Positions 35,401 through 42,503 of a stretch of DNA of 64,000 nt are shown here, piece after piece (the stretch's first letter is position 1; every line of letters starts with the position of its first letter). The DNA comes from Arachis hypogaea (Eukaryota > Streptophyta > Magnoliopsida > Fabales > Fabaceae): the NCBI RefSeq assembly GCF_003086295.3, contig NC_092040.1, positions 1,736,001-1,800,000 on the forward strand. The letters are read 5' to 3'. The translations under genes were made by a program, and so were the position numbers. Below the pieces are notes generated by a model that was given only the letters and a program-made list of their open reading frames with translations, was not told where the DNA came from and did no database searches.

Positions 35401-38400
35401 CAAATGCAATAAAAAATATGTTTCAAGGAGTCAACAGGGGGATTTTTGGACTCCCATCTGCCAAGAAATTTGAAATTGAGAGTTTGGTGCAGCAGCTAGA
35501 ATCTCAGAATCAACTCCAGAGCCAACTCTAGAACTAGACAAGGTAACTTTAACTCTGCCTAAATTATCTGATATCTGATTGTGATTGCAATTTATGATCT
35601 ATCCCTATCAATAATTTCTATTACATGGAAGGTGGCTGGGTGCTGGAGGCTTGTTTATAGCACAATCATAATTCTGGGATCAAAGAGAACCAAGATAGGC
35701 CTCAGAGACTTTATCTCATTGGATGAGTTTTTGTCAAACCATTGACATAGCCAAGGTACAAACTACAGAATTTTGAGTAGAGAGATTGTATATAACTTTG
35801 ACATTAGAAGATGCAAACTGTGTTTCCAGTATTTCATCTTTGTAACTTTTATCTACTGAGTTTGAGCATTGGTCATTTGATTCTAAAATGGAGAGCAAAG
35901 CGGTTAACGTGGTCGAGTTCAGTGCAAAGGAGTTGAGTTTGTTGTCAGGACAACTTAATATTGAGGCTTCTTTCAAGATTGCTTCAACAACAGTTAAAGC
36001 TCTACCTTCTTGTTTGACCAATCTTAATTTATTTCTCTGTAATCTATAACTATTGCTGCTGAGTAACTACCTAATTGGATAATACTTGAAATTCACATAG
36101 GGTTGACATTAACTTTGAAAGCTCCACCATTACTCTTGATCAGGTAATGCTATTAGATACTGCATTTTTTCTCTATCCTAATTAATCGGATTTGAATATT
36201 TGTCTGATTTTTCCAAGTTCACGCTTGTTTTTCTCTGTCTTTTATTCTATCATTATTCTATCATTGATGAAAATTCTTCTTGTTTCTTATTTCAATCTTT
36301 CTCATAGATATGTTGGTGACACCATGAGGATTGGAAGGGACAACAAGGGATTATATCTTTGTGCTGGAAAAAATTGAAGATAGAAGTCGTAATCCTCAAG
36401 GTTAAGTAGTATTTTATTTACGATAAATGTTGGGGTGACAATTTTTAAAAACTCATACTTTGACTCATCACTACATCATCATAAGATAGAGTGTGGAACT
36501 TGCTTTGATGGTGGATTCACTCTTCATCCATCCTTTAGTGAATGAATAAGGAGTTAAAGATGAGTTTAAAAAGGTTATGTCGTCTTAACATAACTCGATA
36601 GGTTTGAGTTAGACATGTATATTTTTATTAATCCATTTTTAAGTATTTTATCCCCTTTTTTTTTTCCTTGATAAAAATTAGGGGTGAAAATTTGTGATAT
36701 GTTGATTATAACTACTGTTGCATTGCGAGTAGTAGTACTCACTAATGGTAAAGTAATTTTACCAAATGCTTTTTTTTGTAGCTTATGCATATTAAAAGTT
36801 ACTTTTATTTTGATTTACCAAACATAGCTAATACAAATCTTGAAAAGTTAAAGTTTTATCAAATCGGGCCAAAACTGACTCATCTAGACATCTACTGGAC
36901 AAGACTTAGTTGTTATAGTTTATTCATAGATTTTCTTTTTCCTGTGTTATTTTTTTCCCTATATTTGAAGGCTTTTGAGTGTGGTTTATTATGATCTTTG
37001 CTTCATGCTTTGTTTAGTTATTTACTTTTTTATGCTTCAACTGCGTTTTGAATAAGTGGTCCCTGAGTAAAATCTTTTGGACAGCCTTGTACTCCCTACA
37101 AAGTTAAAATTTGGAGTCCACACTGCGGAACATTCCCTAACTTATACAGAAGTTTCGTGCAGGAAGAGGCGAAACACCAAGAACCAAAGGACAAGGTGGC
37201 AGCGATGGCGATGGTGAGGAGGCAAAGGATTTTGGAATGCGAAAAAGAAAACATGGAGAAGAAGCCCTTCATGGACATACAAACTGAGACCAAGAGATTC
37301 AGGCAAACAACACTTGATTTGATTTTTCATTTTTAGCATTCAGCAACAATCGTTACAAATCAGTAACAAGTAATCCCTAATCACACTAAACCTAAAATCA
37401 ATAAATCTAAACAAAAATTTCAGTAATGATTTGATTTCTATTTTTAACAGCAGCAAGAAAATTTCAACAAAAGCTTCAGGAATTAAAAAAAGAGCAACAA
37501 CACAAAATCAATTATTTGATTTTCCATTAACCCAGTCACAGTTTCACATTCAAAAATCAACAACGTCACATTCAAAAATCAACAACAGGGCATAAAAGGA
37601 AGAGAAGAATCGAAGTGAAGGCAGTGCCACTAACCTTCGACAACGACATGGACGGCGCCCGGCGAGACGACAGCGAGTGGCAACACAGCGGCGAGCTGCT
37701 CCAAGTTTGAGAGAATCCAAAGAGGACGGGGACAGGGGGAAGGAGGACGCCGAACTAGGAGAGAGGAAGCAAAGGCGCCGACAGCACGGACGGCGGCGGC
37801 ACCGCGGCAGAACAGTTGCAGGGAGAACTTAGGGTTTTGGTAGGGTGAGTTTGGAAGGTGCTTCAGGTGATAGTGATATATGTATGATTCACGTATTGGG
37901 GAAATGGGTGGGTGTTAGGGAAAATGGGCGGCTGTTAGGGGGAAGGGGTAGGTTTGGAAAGTGGATCAGATCTTTTTACAAGTTGGTTTTTGATTGAACC
38001 GGTTAGACCGGTCGGTCTGACCAGATTTTAAATATTGAAATTGGTTTTATTTTGGTTAATTAAAAAATTAAAAAAAACCAATTCACCCAATAATATGACG
38101 CCACGTAGGTGTCTTTATAAAAAGACATTTTCTGCAACTGTGTGGGAGCATTCCCCTTATTGCAAATGCAGGCCGTGGAGGAAATTTTGCATCCCAAGTG
38201 TAAGGAGGCGAAGAACAAAGATGGGAAAAAGCCTCATGAAATATTTACGGAACAACACAAGGAGCTGGCGAAAGAAGGGGAGAAGTGGGCGAAAGACACA
38301 GCTACTGCTCTCTCCGTTGTTGGTACTCTTATCACTACAATCCTCTTTGCCGCGGCCTTCACTCTCCCTGGTGGAAACAACCAGAGCAACGGGGAACCCA

Positions 38401-38759
38401 TGTTACTGCATGACATGGCACTTACCGTCTTCATCGTAGCAGATGCAATATCAATCGTTGCTTCTTCGACTTCAGTCTTGATCTTCATTGGGATCCACAC
38501 GTCGCGTTATGCGGAAACAGATTTCTTGAAAGCGTGGACATATAAACTGCTAGTTGCCCTGGTGACTCTGTTTTTATCAGTGGTCTGCATGATGGTTACG
38601 TTTTGTGCAGCACTTTTTGCTATGTTCAAAGGAAAAGCGTATCAACCGCTGCTGATAGTTGCCATAGTACTTGCAAGTATCCCTATTATTGCATTTATCC
38701 CATCGCAGCTGCGCTTCTTCCGTGAGATTTTCTATTCTACCACCAGGTCTAATCTCTAA
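13027..38759 (+). CDS. Gag-like/ankyrin repeat/PGG-domain membrane protein, 7 exons, MULE in intron 6
   Basis: Exons 13027-13357, 14789-15283, 15375-15527, 16252-16347, 16726-16782, 16879-17309 and 38172-38759 have GT-AG borders and compatible phases, giving 716 residues without a stop. Residues about 10-110 resemble the N-terminal gag-like (DUF4219/UBN2) domain of Copia elements ([30 protein letters not shown]). Residues about 115-270 and 400-510 carry ankyrin repeats ([30 protein letters not shown]). The last exon is the PGG domain ([20 protein letters not shown], residues 570-589) with four hydrophobic segments, as in ACD6/ITN1-type plasma-membrane proteins of defence and salt responses. 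A hAT-like element lies in intron 1 and a 20.4-kb MULE in intron 6, so splicing of a 20.9-kb intron is needed. The exon structure is inferred from sequence only; the exact substrate or partner is unknown. Confidence 0.75.
13382..14027. mobile_element. Non-autonomous hAT-like element in intron 1
   Basis: Terminal inverted repeats TACGGGTGGCAAACGGG and CCCGCTTGCCACCCCTA, subterminal GGCGGG-rich arms and an AT-rich core with an A-run. An 8-bp target duplication CCTGGATA flanks it (13374-13381 and 14028-14035), as expected of hAT. It has no transposase. It sits 24 bp inside intron 1 of the ankyrin-PGG gene. Confidence 0.85.
14036..14788 (+). other. Rest of intron 1, AT-rich
   Basis: Very AT-rich intronic sequence with (TA)n-like runs near 14295-14360; ends in the acceptor AAAATTGCAG. 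Nothing else recognised. Confidence 0.5.
15528..16251 (+). other. Intron 3 of the ankyrin-PGG gene
   Basis: Donor GTGAGT at 15528 and acceptor TTTTAG at 16251. AT-rich; no other feature seen. Confidence 0.6.
17310..17769 (+). other. 5' part of intron 6, duplicated at 40.0 kb
   Basis: Begins with donor GTCTTT. From about 17390 it is similar along its length to 40015-40340, including the shared word GGATTCTTAAGCACCTA/GGGTTCTTAAGCACCTA. It ends in TTATTGCAA (17761-17769), the left copy of the MULE target duplication. Confidence 0.7.
17770..17841 (+). repeat. Left terminal inverted repeat of the MULE
   Basis: Starts GGAGGCCACTTACGTAAAGA and contains AAAATGTCTTTTTTTAAAGA then ACGTGGCATAATATGATTGG. 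Pairs imperfectly with 38087-38156. Confidence 0.85.
18090..18590 (+). pseudogene. Captured fragment of an unrecognised plant gene
   Basis: A coding-like stretch in the MULE translates to a Ser-rich region ([18 protein letters not shown] near 18170) and [20 protein letters not shown] near 18410-18470, ending [19 protein letters not shown] before a GTAAGT donor at about 18584. It looks like part of a plant-specific protein with a basic/aromatic LW-K-FLWSHRN motif, but I cannot name the family. No start or full gene is present. Confidence 0.45.
19173..20131 (+). pseudogene. Captured 3' part of an L-type lectin receptor kinase (LecRK clade VII-like)
   Basis: The frame begins inside the kinase at [15 protein letters not shown], so the lectin, transmembrane and glycine-loop parts are missing. 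The rest of the kinase is intact: catalytic lysine (AVKRI), [25 protein letters not shown] and a [12 protein letters not shown] segment that resembles LecRK class VII. A one-base loss near 20050 shifts the tail; the original tail is visible in the next frame ([10 protein letters not shown] ... SVVECR) and stops at 20129-20131. The 319-residue open frame is long but lacks an N-terminal start context, so I read it as a captured fragment, not a working receptor. Confidence 0.8.
20132..21015. other. MULE interior without recognised gene
   Basis: Probably includes the 3' flank of the captured kinase. Holds an (ATTT)n microsatellite at about 20411-20440. Nothing else recognised. Confidence 0.4.
21016..21154 (+). 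pseudogene. Captured exon of an NT-C2 (EEIG1/EHBP1-type) domain protein
   Basis: After an acceptor TTGTAG (21010-21015) the translation reads [19 protein letters not shown] then [15 protein letters not shown], which resembles the N-terminal C2 domain of plant proteins with long coiled coils. Homology appears to stop at about 21128, after which the frame runs into a TAA at 21152. Only part of one exon is present. Confidence 0.55.
21155..22630. other. MULE interior, no recognised gene
   Basis: Only short frames without recognisable domains. Could be untranslated or intronic parts of captured genes. Confidence 0.4.
22655..22975 (+). pseudogene. Captured 5' coding fragment of BRR2 (U5 snRNP 200-kDa helicase)
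   Basis: The translation contains [20 protein letters not shown] then [13 protein letters not shown], and after a one-base loss near 22791 continues [20 protein letters not shown] then [20 protein letters not shown] and [13 protein letters not shown]. This matches the N-terminal region of plant BRR2 (DExH12), the spliceosomal RNA helicase that unwinds U4/U6. It starts in the RDPL.EP region and ends at a TAG shortly after QVFERL. It lacks introns over its length and all helicase domains. It is a dead fragment carried by the MULE. Confidence 0.75.
23130..25137. repeat. Direct repeats in AT-rich MULE DNA
   Basis: About 430 bp at 23186-23610 recurs at about 24476-24930 (shared AAGATAGATATTTAAAAAAT, AAATCAACATTTGAAATTAA, TAATTGTCTCGAATTAT, AAGAAGAGCCACA). 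A third partial copy (ATAAATATGATTAAATCTAA ... GTGTTATCTAGCGTATATGT) is at about 25027-25137. The copies are separated by unrelated AT-rich DNA. No coding content. Confidence 0.7.
25138..25836 (+). promoter_or_regulatory. Upstream region of the ULP1-like gene
   Basis: AT-rich, no gene. Contains the likely promoter of the protease gene; TTATCTCTATAAATAACAG near 25690 is a good TATA candidate about 140 bp before the ATG. Confidence 0.4.
25837..28549 (+). CDS. ULP1-like SUMO-protease-family cysteine peptidase (C48) carried by the MULE
   Basis: Ten exons join with GT-AG borders and matching phases: 25837-25863, 26018-26359, 26742-26837, 27138-27235, 27340-27424, 27523-27618, 27727-27816, 27907-28163, 28268-28340 and 28412-28549, encoding 433 residues with no stop. 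The catalytic residues of the C48 family are present: His288 ([12 protein letters not shown]), Asp305 (VKYLDS), Gln about 359 (VPQQSAE) and Cys367 ([10 protein letters not shown]). The N-terminal 130 residues are Ser/Thr/Lys-rich and unrecognised. ULP-like genes are known cargo of plant MULEs (Kaonashi/KI-MULEs in Arabidopsis). It could cleave SUMO or a related modifier; whether it helps transposition is unknown. Earlier exons upstream of the chosen ATG cannot be excluded. Confidence 0.8.
28550..29329. other. MULE interior: 3' flank of ULP gene and (TA)n repeat
   Basis: AT-rich, no gene seen. A (TA)n microsatellite lies at about 29150-29174. Confidence 0.45.
29330..29436 (+). other. Possible captured 5' leader of a ribosomal-protein-like housekeeping gene
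   Basis: A CT-rich leader with the telo-box TTAGGGTTAGGGTTTC, followed by CTTCAATG directly before GTAACT. An exon ending right after ATG, with a telo-box in the leader, is characteristic of many plant ribosomal protein genes. No coding exon that fits was identified downstream, so this is a weak call. Confidence 0.3.
29437..31708. other. MULE interior, no recognised gene
   Basis: AT-rich sequence with only short frames. Some splice-like pyrimidine tracts occur but no domain could be recognised. It includes the 3' flank of the transposase gene. Confidence 0.4.
31709..34213 (-). CDS. FAR1-type MULE transposase
   Basis: Exon 1 runs from ATG 34213 to 31991 (741 codons). Donor GTCAGT there and acceptor CATAG lead to exon 2, 31876-31709, which ends QWLLQV then TAA, giving 796 residues. 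Domains in order: a FAR1/WRKY-GCM1 zinc finger (residues about 50-150, with C93, C121, H145 and H147), the MULE transposase core with D276 (LAFDTTYRK), D338 (VVTDGDEA) and E442 ([10 protein letters not shown]), a SWIM zinc finger (ECECSRW ... PCRHM, about 562-576) and a C-terminal zinc knuckle ([15 protein letters not shown]). This is the enzyme expected to move the element. Host FAR1/FRS genes descend from such transposases, but lying inside matching TIRs and a 9-bp duplication identifies this one as the element's own. No stop or frameshift is seen. Confidence 0.88.
34214..35055. promoter_or_regulatory. Region between transposase start and captured fibrillin
   Basis: AT-rich, no gene. It should contain the transposase promoter on the minus strand; no specific site can be assigned. 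Confidence 0.35.
35056..36407 (+). pseudogene. FBN5: Captured copy of fibrillin-5 / plastid-lipid-associated protein 7
   Basis: Exon-sized blocks with intron borders follow the FBN5 order: 35056-35290 (ending [12 protein letters not shown]), 35428-35542 ([20 protein letters not shown]), 35632-35755 ([19 protein letters not shown]), about 35892-35995 ([19 protein letters not shown]), 36101-36143 ([15 protein letters not shown]) and about 36308-36407 ([14 protein letters not shown]). Frameshifts near 35510, 35737 and 36350 break it, and the exon before the YVGDTMRIG block is missing. The parent protein binds plastoquinone-biosynthesis enzymes in chloroplasts. The introns show capture from genomic DNA, not from mRNA. 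Confidence 0.78.
36408..37600. other. MULE interior, no recognised gene
   Basis: A lysine/glutamate-rich frame at about 37160-37335 ([18 protein letters not shown]) looks like part of a coiled coil but cannot be assigned. The remainder is AT-rich. Confidence 0.35.
37610..37870 (-). promoter_or_regulatory. GC-rich island with telo-box near the right MULE end
   Basis: A stretch of GGCGGCGGCACC-type sequence stands out in AT-rich DNA. On the minus strand it reads CCAAAACCCTAAGTTCTCCC (telo-box) followed by CT-rich and GCCGCCGTCC-type sequence, as in the leader and first exon of a transcribed gene reading inward. It may be a captured promoter/first exon. No protein recognised. Confidence 0.3.
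38087..38156 (-). repeat. Right terminal inverted repeat of the MULE
   Basis: Read inward on the minus strand it starts GGGGAATGCTCCCACAC and contains AAAATGTCTTTTTATAAAGA then ACGTGGCGTCATATTATTGG. Its pyrimidine-rich plus-strand end now also serves as the upstream context of the host gene's last 3' splice site. Confidence 0.85.
38172..38759 (+). CDS. Terminal PGG exon of the ankyrin-PGG gene
   Basis: This 196-codon exon starts with AVEEI after the acceptor TGCAG at 38167-38171 and ends with TAA at 38757-38759. It holds the linker ([15 protein letters not shown]), PGG motif and four predicted transmembrane segments. The phase-0 join to KFK-like ...IQWFK at 17309 is exactly that of the decayed paralogue (42493/44463), supporting it as the true last exon of the gene starting at 13027. 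Only two bases, AT, lie between the MULE target duplication and the CAG acceptor triplet. Confidence 0.8.
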   Translation, partial: AVEEILHPKCKEAKNKDGKKPHEIFTEQHKELAKEGEKWAKDTATALSVVGTLITTILFAAAFTLPGGNNQSNGEPMLLHDMALTVFIVADAISIVASSTSVLIFIGIHTSRYAETDFLKAWTYKLLVALVTLFLSVVCMMVTFCAALFAMFKGKAYQPLLIVAIVLASIPIIAFIPSQLRFFREIFYSTTRSNL

Positions 38760-40014
38760 TGTGTGCAATCCAATTAAGAAAGGAAACGCTAAGCATTGAG
38801 CACCTAATTCACAACTTTATAACTTGATAACTTTTCATGTGTATTTTTATTCACTCCAAATTCTTTTTCGTATATTTTTATCTATTTACTCTTTTATCTA
38901 AAAAGAACTGTATATTGAATAGGGGTGTGCATGGTTTGACTCGATCCGAAGACCCGACCCGGTCCCAAACATTTTAGGGACTAATTTGGTGTGATTTTAT
39001 CGGGTTTAGGGGTCGGGTAAGAGTCTTAAAAATAGACCCGGTCATTATTTTGGATCGGGTTCGGACCATGGCTCGGGCCACCCGAAATCGGCCGATGGCC
39101 TATAAACAATTAATATTGTGTGTTATTAGTGATGAATGATGGCTATTCTTATGTGGAATTTAAGTATTGTAAACCTTAATATTTTGTATTAGTAGTTATT
39201 ATAAGACTATAAGTTAATGTTTTATGTTTAAAATGCATAAGATTTTAGACTAATTAATGCATAATATTATGTTATTTGTATTAATTTAAATATTTAGTGT
39301 TATTAGACAATATTAGTATTGATTATAGTTATGCTTTAGTTTTAGAAAAGAATTCATTCTTGTTATATTTTTTTAAATGAATTTTACCATGTCAAATAAT
39401 GATTGGAGTCTTGAAAATTTGGATATTTTCACATGTTAGCTTAAGAAGATATCAAGGTAATGTAAATAAACGTTCCATTTTAAATATGTTTTCCCTATTA
39501 TTTGAAACGTTCCATTTTAAGAATTTGGTCTAATTTAAATTATTAATATTTTTTATTATTTTTAAAAATTATATTTTTATATTTATAAATACACATATCT
39601 TATTTGCACGATAAACGAAATATGTGTATTTTTTCAAATTTCATATATATCTTTTACAATAAACATAAAATATATTTATAATTATATCGTTTACAGTGTA
39701 AATAAATGATATAAGATTGAGAGACGTATTTTTATAATAATTTTTATAATTATTTATTTTAATAAATAAAATATTTATTTAATTTATTTAAATAAATCCC
39801 ATTTTTATTAATTTCACAACTTTTTTTATATTTTTTCTTCCATGCATTTATATTTTTTTATAATTTAGTTTTTCTCATTTTTAATGTAATTCACAAAACA
39901 TATTCCTAAAATGTTTTCTACTATATTTAATCAATTCACATGTCAACTTCTAATTTGTGGGTCAATCTTTGGCCACCTTTAGGCACCATATTATATATAT
40001 ATATATATTTTTCA
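38760..40014. other. 3' flank of the ankyrin-PGG gene with a repeat end at 38920
   Basis: From 38920 TAGGGGTGTGCATGGTTTGA starts a GC-richer block (to about 39105) with CGGGTTCGG-type words, typical of hAT-like MITE ends in plants. The opposite end is not found, so the element seems truncated. The rest is AT-rich with a (TA)n run near 40000. Confidence 0.4.
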
Positions 40015-40346
40015 CTTATTATCTTAACATAAAAAAGAATGAATAAGTTTAAATTGATTTTTTAAAAAAATATTTATTTTTTATCTTTATAAAAAAATTT
40101 AATGGACAAATTATTTTATATTTAAATAGATTTCTTTTAAAAAAATTTAAGTATTAAAAATATCTTTTATTTTTATTTTTTTAAAAATAAAATATTATTA
40201 ACTCTTAAAAAATTATTTTTTAATGTATCTAAATAAATTTTAAATTGGATAAAATTATTTTATTTAAAAAAAATTTCGAAAAAAACCAATCTAAAATAGC
40301 ACTATATCTTTTTTGGGTTCTTAAGCACCTATTATTGCAAGTGCAG
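40015..40346 (+). repeat. Duplicated intron 6 sequence with MULE empty site
   Basis: Similar to 17390-17769 along its length. It runs through CTTAAGCACCTATTATTGCA at about 40320-40339 directly to AGTGCAG and the PGG exon, with TTATTGCAA present once (40332-40340). It is therefore the uninterrupted form of the MULE insertion site. Confidence 0.8.
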
Positions 40347-41051
40347 GCCGTGGAGGAAATTGTGCATCCCAAGTGTAAGGAGGCGAAGAACCAAGATGGG
40401 AAAAAGCCTCGTGAAATATTTATGGAACAACACAAGGAGCTGGCGAAAGAAGGGGAGAAGTGGGCGAAAGAGACAGCTGGTGCTTTCTCCATTGTTGGTA
40501 CTCTTATCACTACAATCCTCTTTGCCGCGGCCTTCACTCTCCCTGGTGGAAACAACCAGCACAACGGGGAGCCCATGTTCCTGCATGACTGGGCATTTAA
40601 TGTCTTCATCGTAGCAGATGCAATATCACTCTTTGCTTCTTCAACTTCGGTCTTGATCTTCATTGGTATCCTCACGTCGCGTTATGCGGAAAAAGATTTC
40701 CTGCAGGTGCTGCCATGGAAACTGCTAGCAGCCCTGGTGGCTCTGTTCTTATCGGTGGTCTGCATGATGGTTGCGTTTTGTGCAGCACTTCTTGCCATGC
40801 TCAAAGGAAAAGCGTATCACCCGCTGCTGATAGGTGCCATCGTACTTGCAAGTATTCCTATTATTGTATTTATCCCATCGCAGCTACGCCTCTTCGTCGG
40901 GATTTTCGATTCTACTATCAGGTCTAATGTCTGCAGTTCCATTAAAAAAGAAAAAACGCTAAGCGTTAAGCACCTAATTCATAACTTTGTAACTTTGATC
41001 TTGGTAAAACTAGAACCACTGCACATCGTGGTTGTTTACAAGCACAATTGA
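40347..41051 (+). pseudogene. Second copy of the PGG terminal exon, with no upstream exons
   Basis: Starts [18 protein letters not shown] after acceptor GTGCAG and keeps an open frame through LPGGNN and the four hydrophobic segments. Changes after ...TIRSNV remove the original stop, so the frame runs about 40 residues further (VCSSIKKEKTLSVKH...) to TGA at 41049-41051. No ankyrin exons lie upstream of it before the full gene's own last exon, so on its own it is a gene fragment. It could be used as an alternative last exon of the full gene by skipping 38172-38759. Reading-frame preservation suggests the duplication is fairly recent. Confidence 0.65.
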
Positions 41052-41199
41052 TTATTCCAGGTGGACACATTGCAGGTTGGGGCCGAGGAGACCTCCTCGC
41101 TCTCCATCCCCGAACCCCAATTCATTAATTAAAAAACATTTAAAACTTTTTACTAATAATGATAAACTTTTCATTAACTAAATCCTTTATTTTTCTTTT

Positions 41200-41436
41200 T
41201 ATCTAAAAAGAACTGTTAGTTGAATACAATTTAAAAATTATTTTTATTAAAAAGAGCAAAAGCTTCCTAATTAACTAACTATCTACTGATGCAGAACAGA
41301 CTCCAGCGTCATTGAATTGAGATGACAAACCGAGGCTTGATTATTAAACAAAACTTAACATGTACACCACAATCCCATACTTGAGACACAGGTCTGCAAA
41401 GGAAGCAGTCACTGGTTGCTCTTTATAATAATCCAT
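41200..41436 (+). repeat. Copied piece of the IWS1 3' flank
   Basis: About 41291-41435 matches 45635-45880 (shared GTCATTGAATTGAGATGACA, GGCTTGATTATTAAACAA, CACCACAATCCCATACTT, GGTCTGCAAAGGAAGCAGTC), but lacks about 95 bp in the middle. The 45.6-45.9 kb copy lies just beyond the IWS1 stop codon, so this is a duplicated piece of its 3' untranslated region or flank. Confidence 0.75.
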
Positions 41437-41649
41437 CCACTTAATGACGGCAATTATGCTGAGAGAGATTTCCTCAGGATCTGCGGTGGAATTGCGCTCT
41501 TTTTGTCCGTGGTATCCGTGATGGTTGCGTTTTGTGCAGCACTTGTTTCAGTGCTAAGAGAAGATCATCTGTTTCTAATACTTGCTATGGTGTTTGCAAC
41601 CATTCCACTTACGGCTCTCGCTCTGCTGATTTCACTTAAAAAATATTAA
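41437..41649 (+). pseudogene. C-terminal fragment of a PGG exon
   Basis: YAERDFLRICGGIALFLSVV then VMVAFCAALVSV and a final hydrophobic segment, ending TAA at 41647-41649, correspond to the last third of the PGG exon. The PGG motif and the first membrane segments are missing. It directly follows the copied IWS1 flank. Confidence 0.7.
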
Positions 41650-42150
41650 TACAAAAATTATTTTATTATATTTATTAATATTTTTTATAATGTAATGAAT
41701 ATTTATTATGGTATAAAATGGAAGAATAAGGAGGGTAAAACATAATGAAAAATGAAGGAATACAAAAATAGTTGTTCTTTGTGCAAACTTTGTGCCAACT
41801 TGGTGCACTACAAGCAAATTCGCCTCTTCCCTAAACTAACTTTAAATACAAATAAAAAATAGTCTAACTTCGGTTACAATTTCACACAAGATATTTTAGT
41901 ACTAGGAGTGTTAGAGATAGTATATTTTGTGAGTTGTAGCTATTAATTAGCCATCAATAATATTTTTAATGGTGTGAGATTTCATTTAATGGTAGAGAAT
42001 CACTCATTTTTTTTTTGCTGGCTAAGTGCGGGCCAAATTTTAATAAATCTGCTGCCCCTAAACTTTCTCTTTTAGTACTAGTAGTTATCTTGTATATATC
42101 TCACCCAACTTGTTCCACTCCTTTCCCCTTTTCTTTTCATTAGAGTTGCT
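41650..42150. other. Intergenic, no recognised feature
   Basis: AT-rich spacer with no gene recognised; a T-run lies near 42005. Confidence 0.4.
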
Positions 42151-42159
42151 CTTTTTGAT

Positions 42160-42493
42160 GCATCGCAGCTACACTTCTGCATATGATGCAATATTGCAGG
42201 CGAAGTTTGGAACTATTGAGTTCATAGAGTCGATAAGGAAAGCTAATCTAGACCTCTTGTGGGCTACTGATAGAAACAAGAGATTCATATTCTTCCATCC
42301 TATTTTGAATAGCAACAAAAAAAATGTTTAACCTCCTACATAGTGTTCATGGTCGCAAGGAGATAGTTGTTTCTCGCGCGATGAGTTTGGCAATAACCTT
42401 CTGCATCTAGCAGCACTGTTGGGGCCTTTCTCTGCTCTTGCTAATAGGCCCGGTGCAGCTCTCTAAATGCAAAGCGAAATTCAACGGTTTAAG
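42160..42493 (+). pseudogene. Decayed copy of ankyrin exon 6
   Basis: Matches exon 6 (16879-17309) from the SYTSAYDAILQAKFGTIEFI segment to a final TTTAAG before GTCTTT. A two-base loss near 42330 and a CAA-to-TAA change near 42470 break the frame. It pairs with the PGG copy at 44463 as a decayed two-exon duplicate, now separated by a LINE. Confidence 0.75.
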
Positions 42494-42503
42494 GTCTTTA
42501 GAC

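Larger units (their letters stand above)
17770..38156. mobile_element. 20,387-bp autonomous Mutator-like element (MULE) with captured host sequences
   Basis: Terminal inverted repeats of about 70 bp (17770-17841 and 38087-38156) share AAAATGTCTTT, AAAGACA and ACGTGGC followed by ATAT-ATTGG words in inverted order, and the element is flanked by the perfect 9-bp duplication TTATTGCAA (17761-17769, 38157-38165). Nine bp is the Mutator signature. Inside are an intact FAR1-type transposase gene (minus) and an intact ULP1-like protease gene (plus), together with at least four recognisable host-gene pieces and one unrecognised one. The paralogous segment at 40332-40340 contains TTATTGCAA once, as an empty site. 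Both boundaries are therefore fixed to the base, allowing one base of ambiguity. Confidence 0.92.

Noticed and set aside
41437..41649. Small membrane-protein gene
   Set aside because: It is the C-terminal part of a PGG exon with no start or upstream exons.
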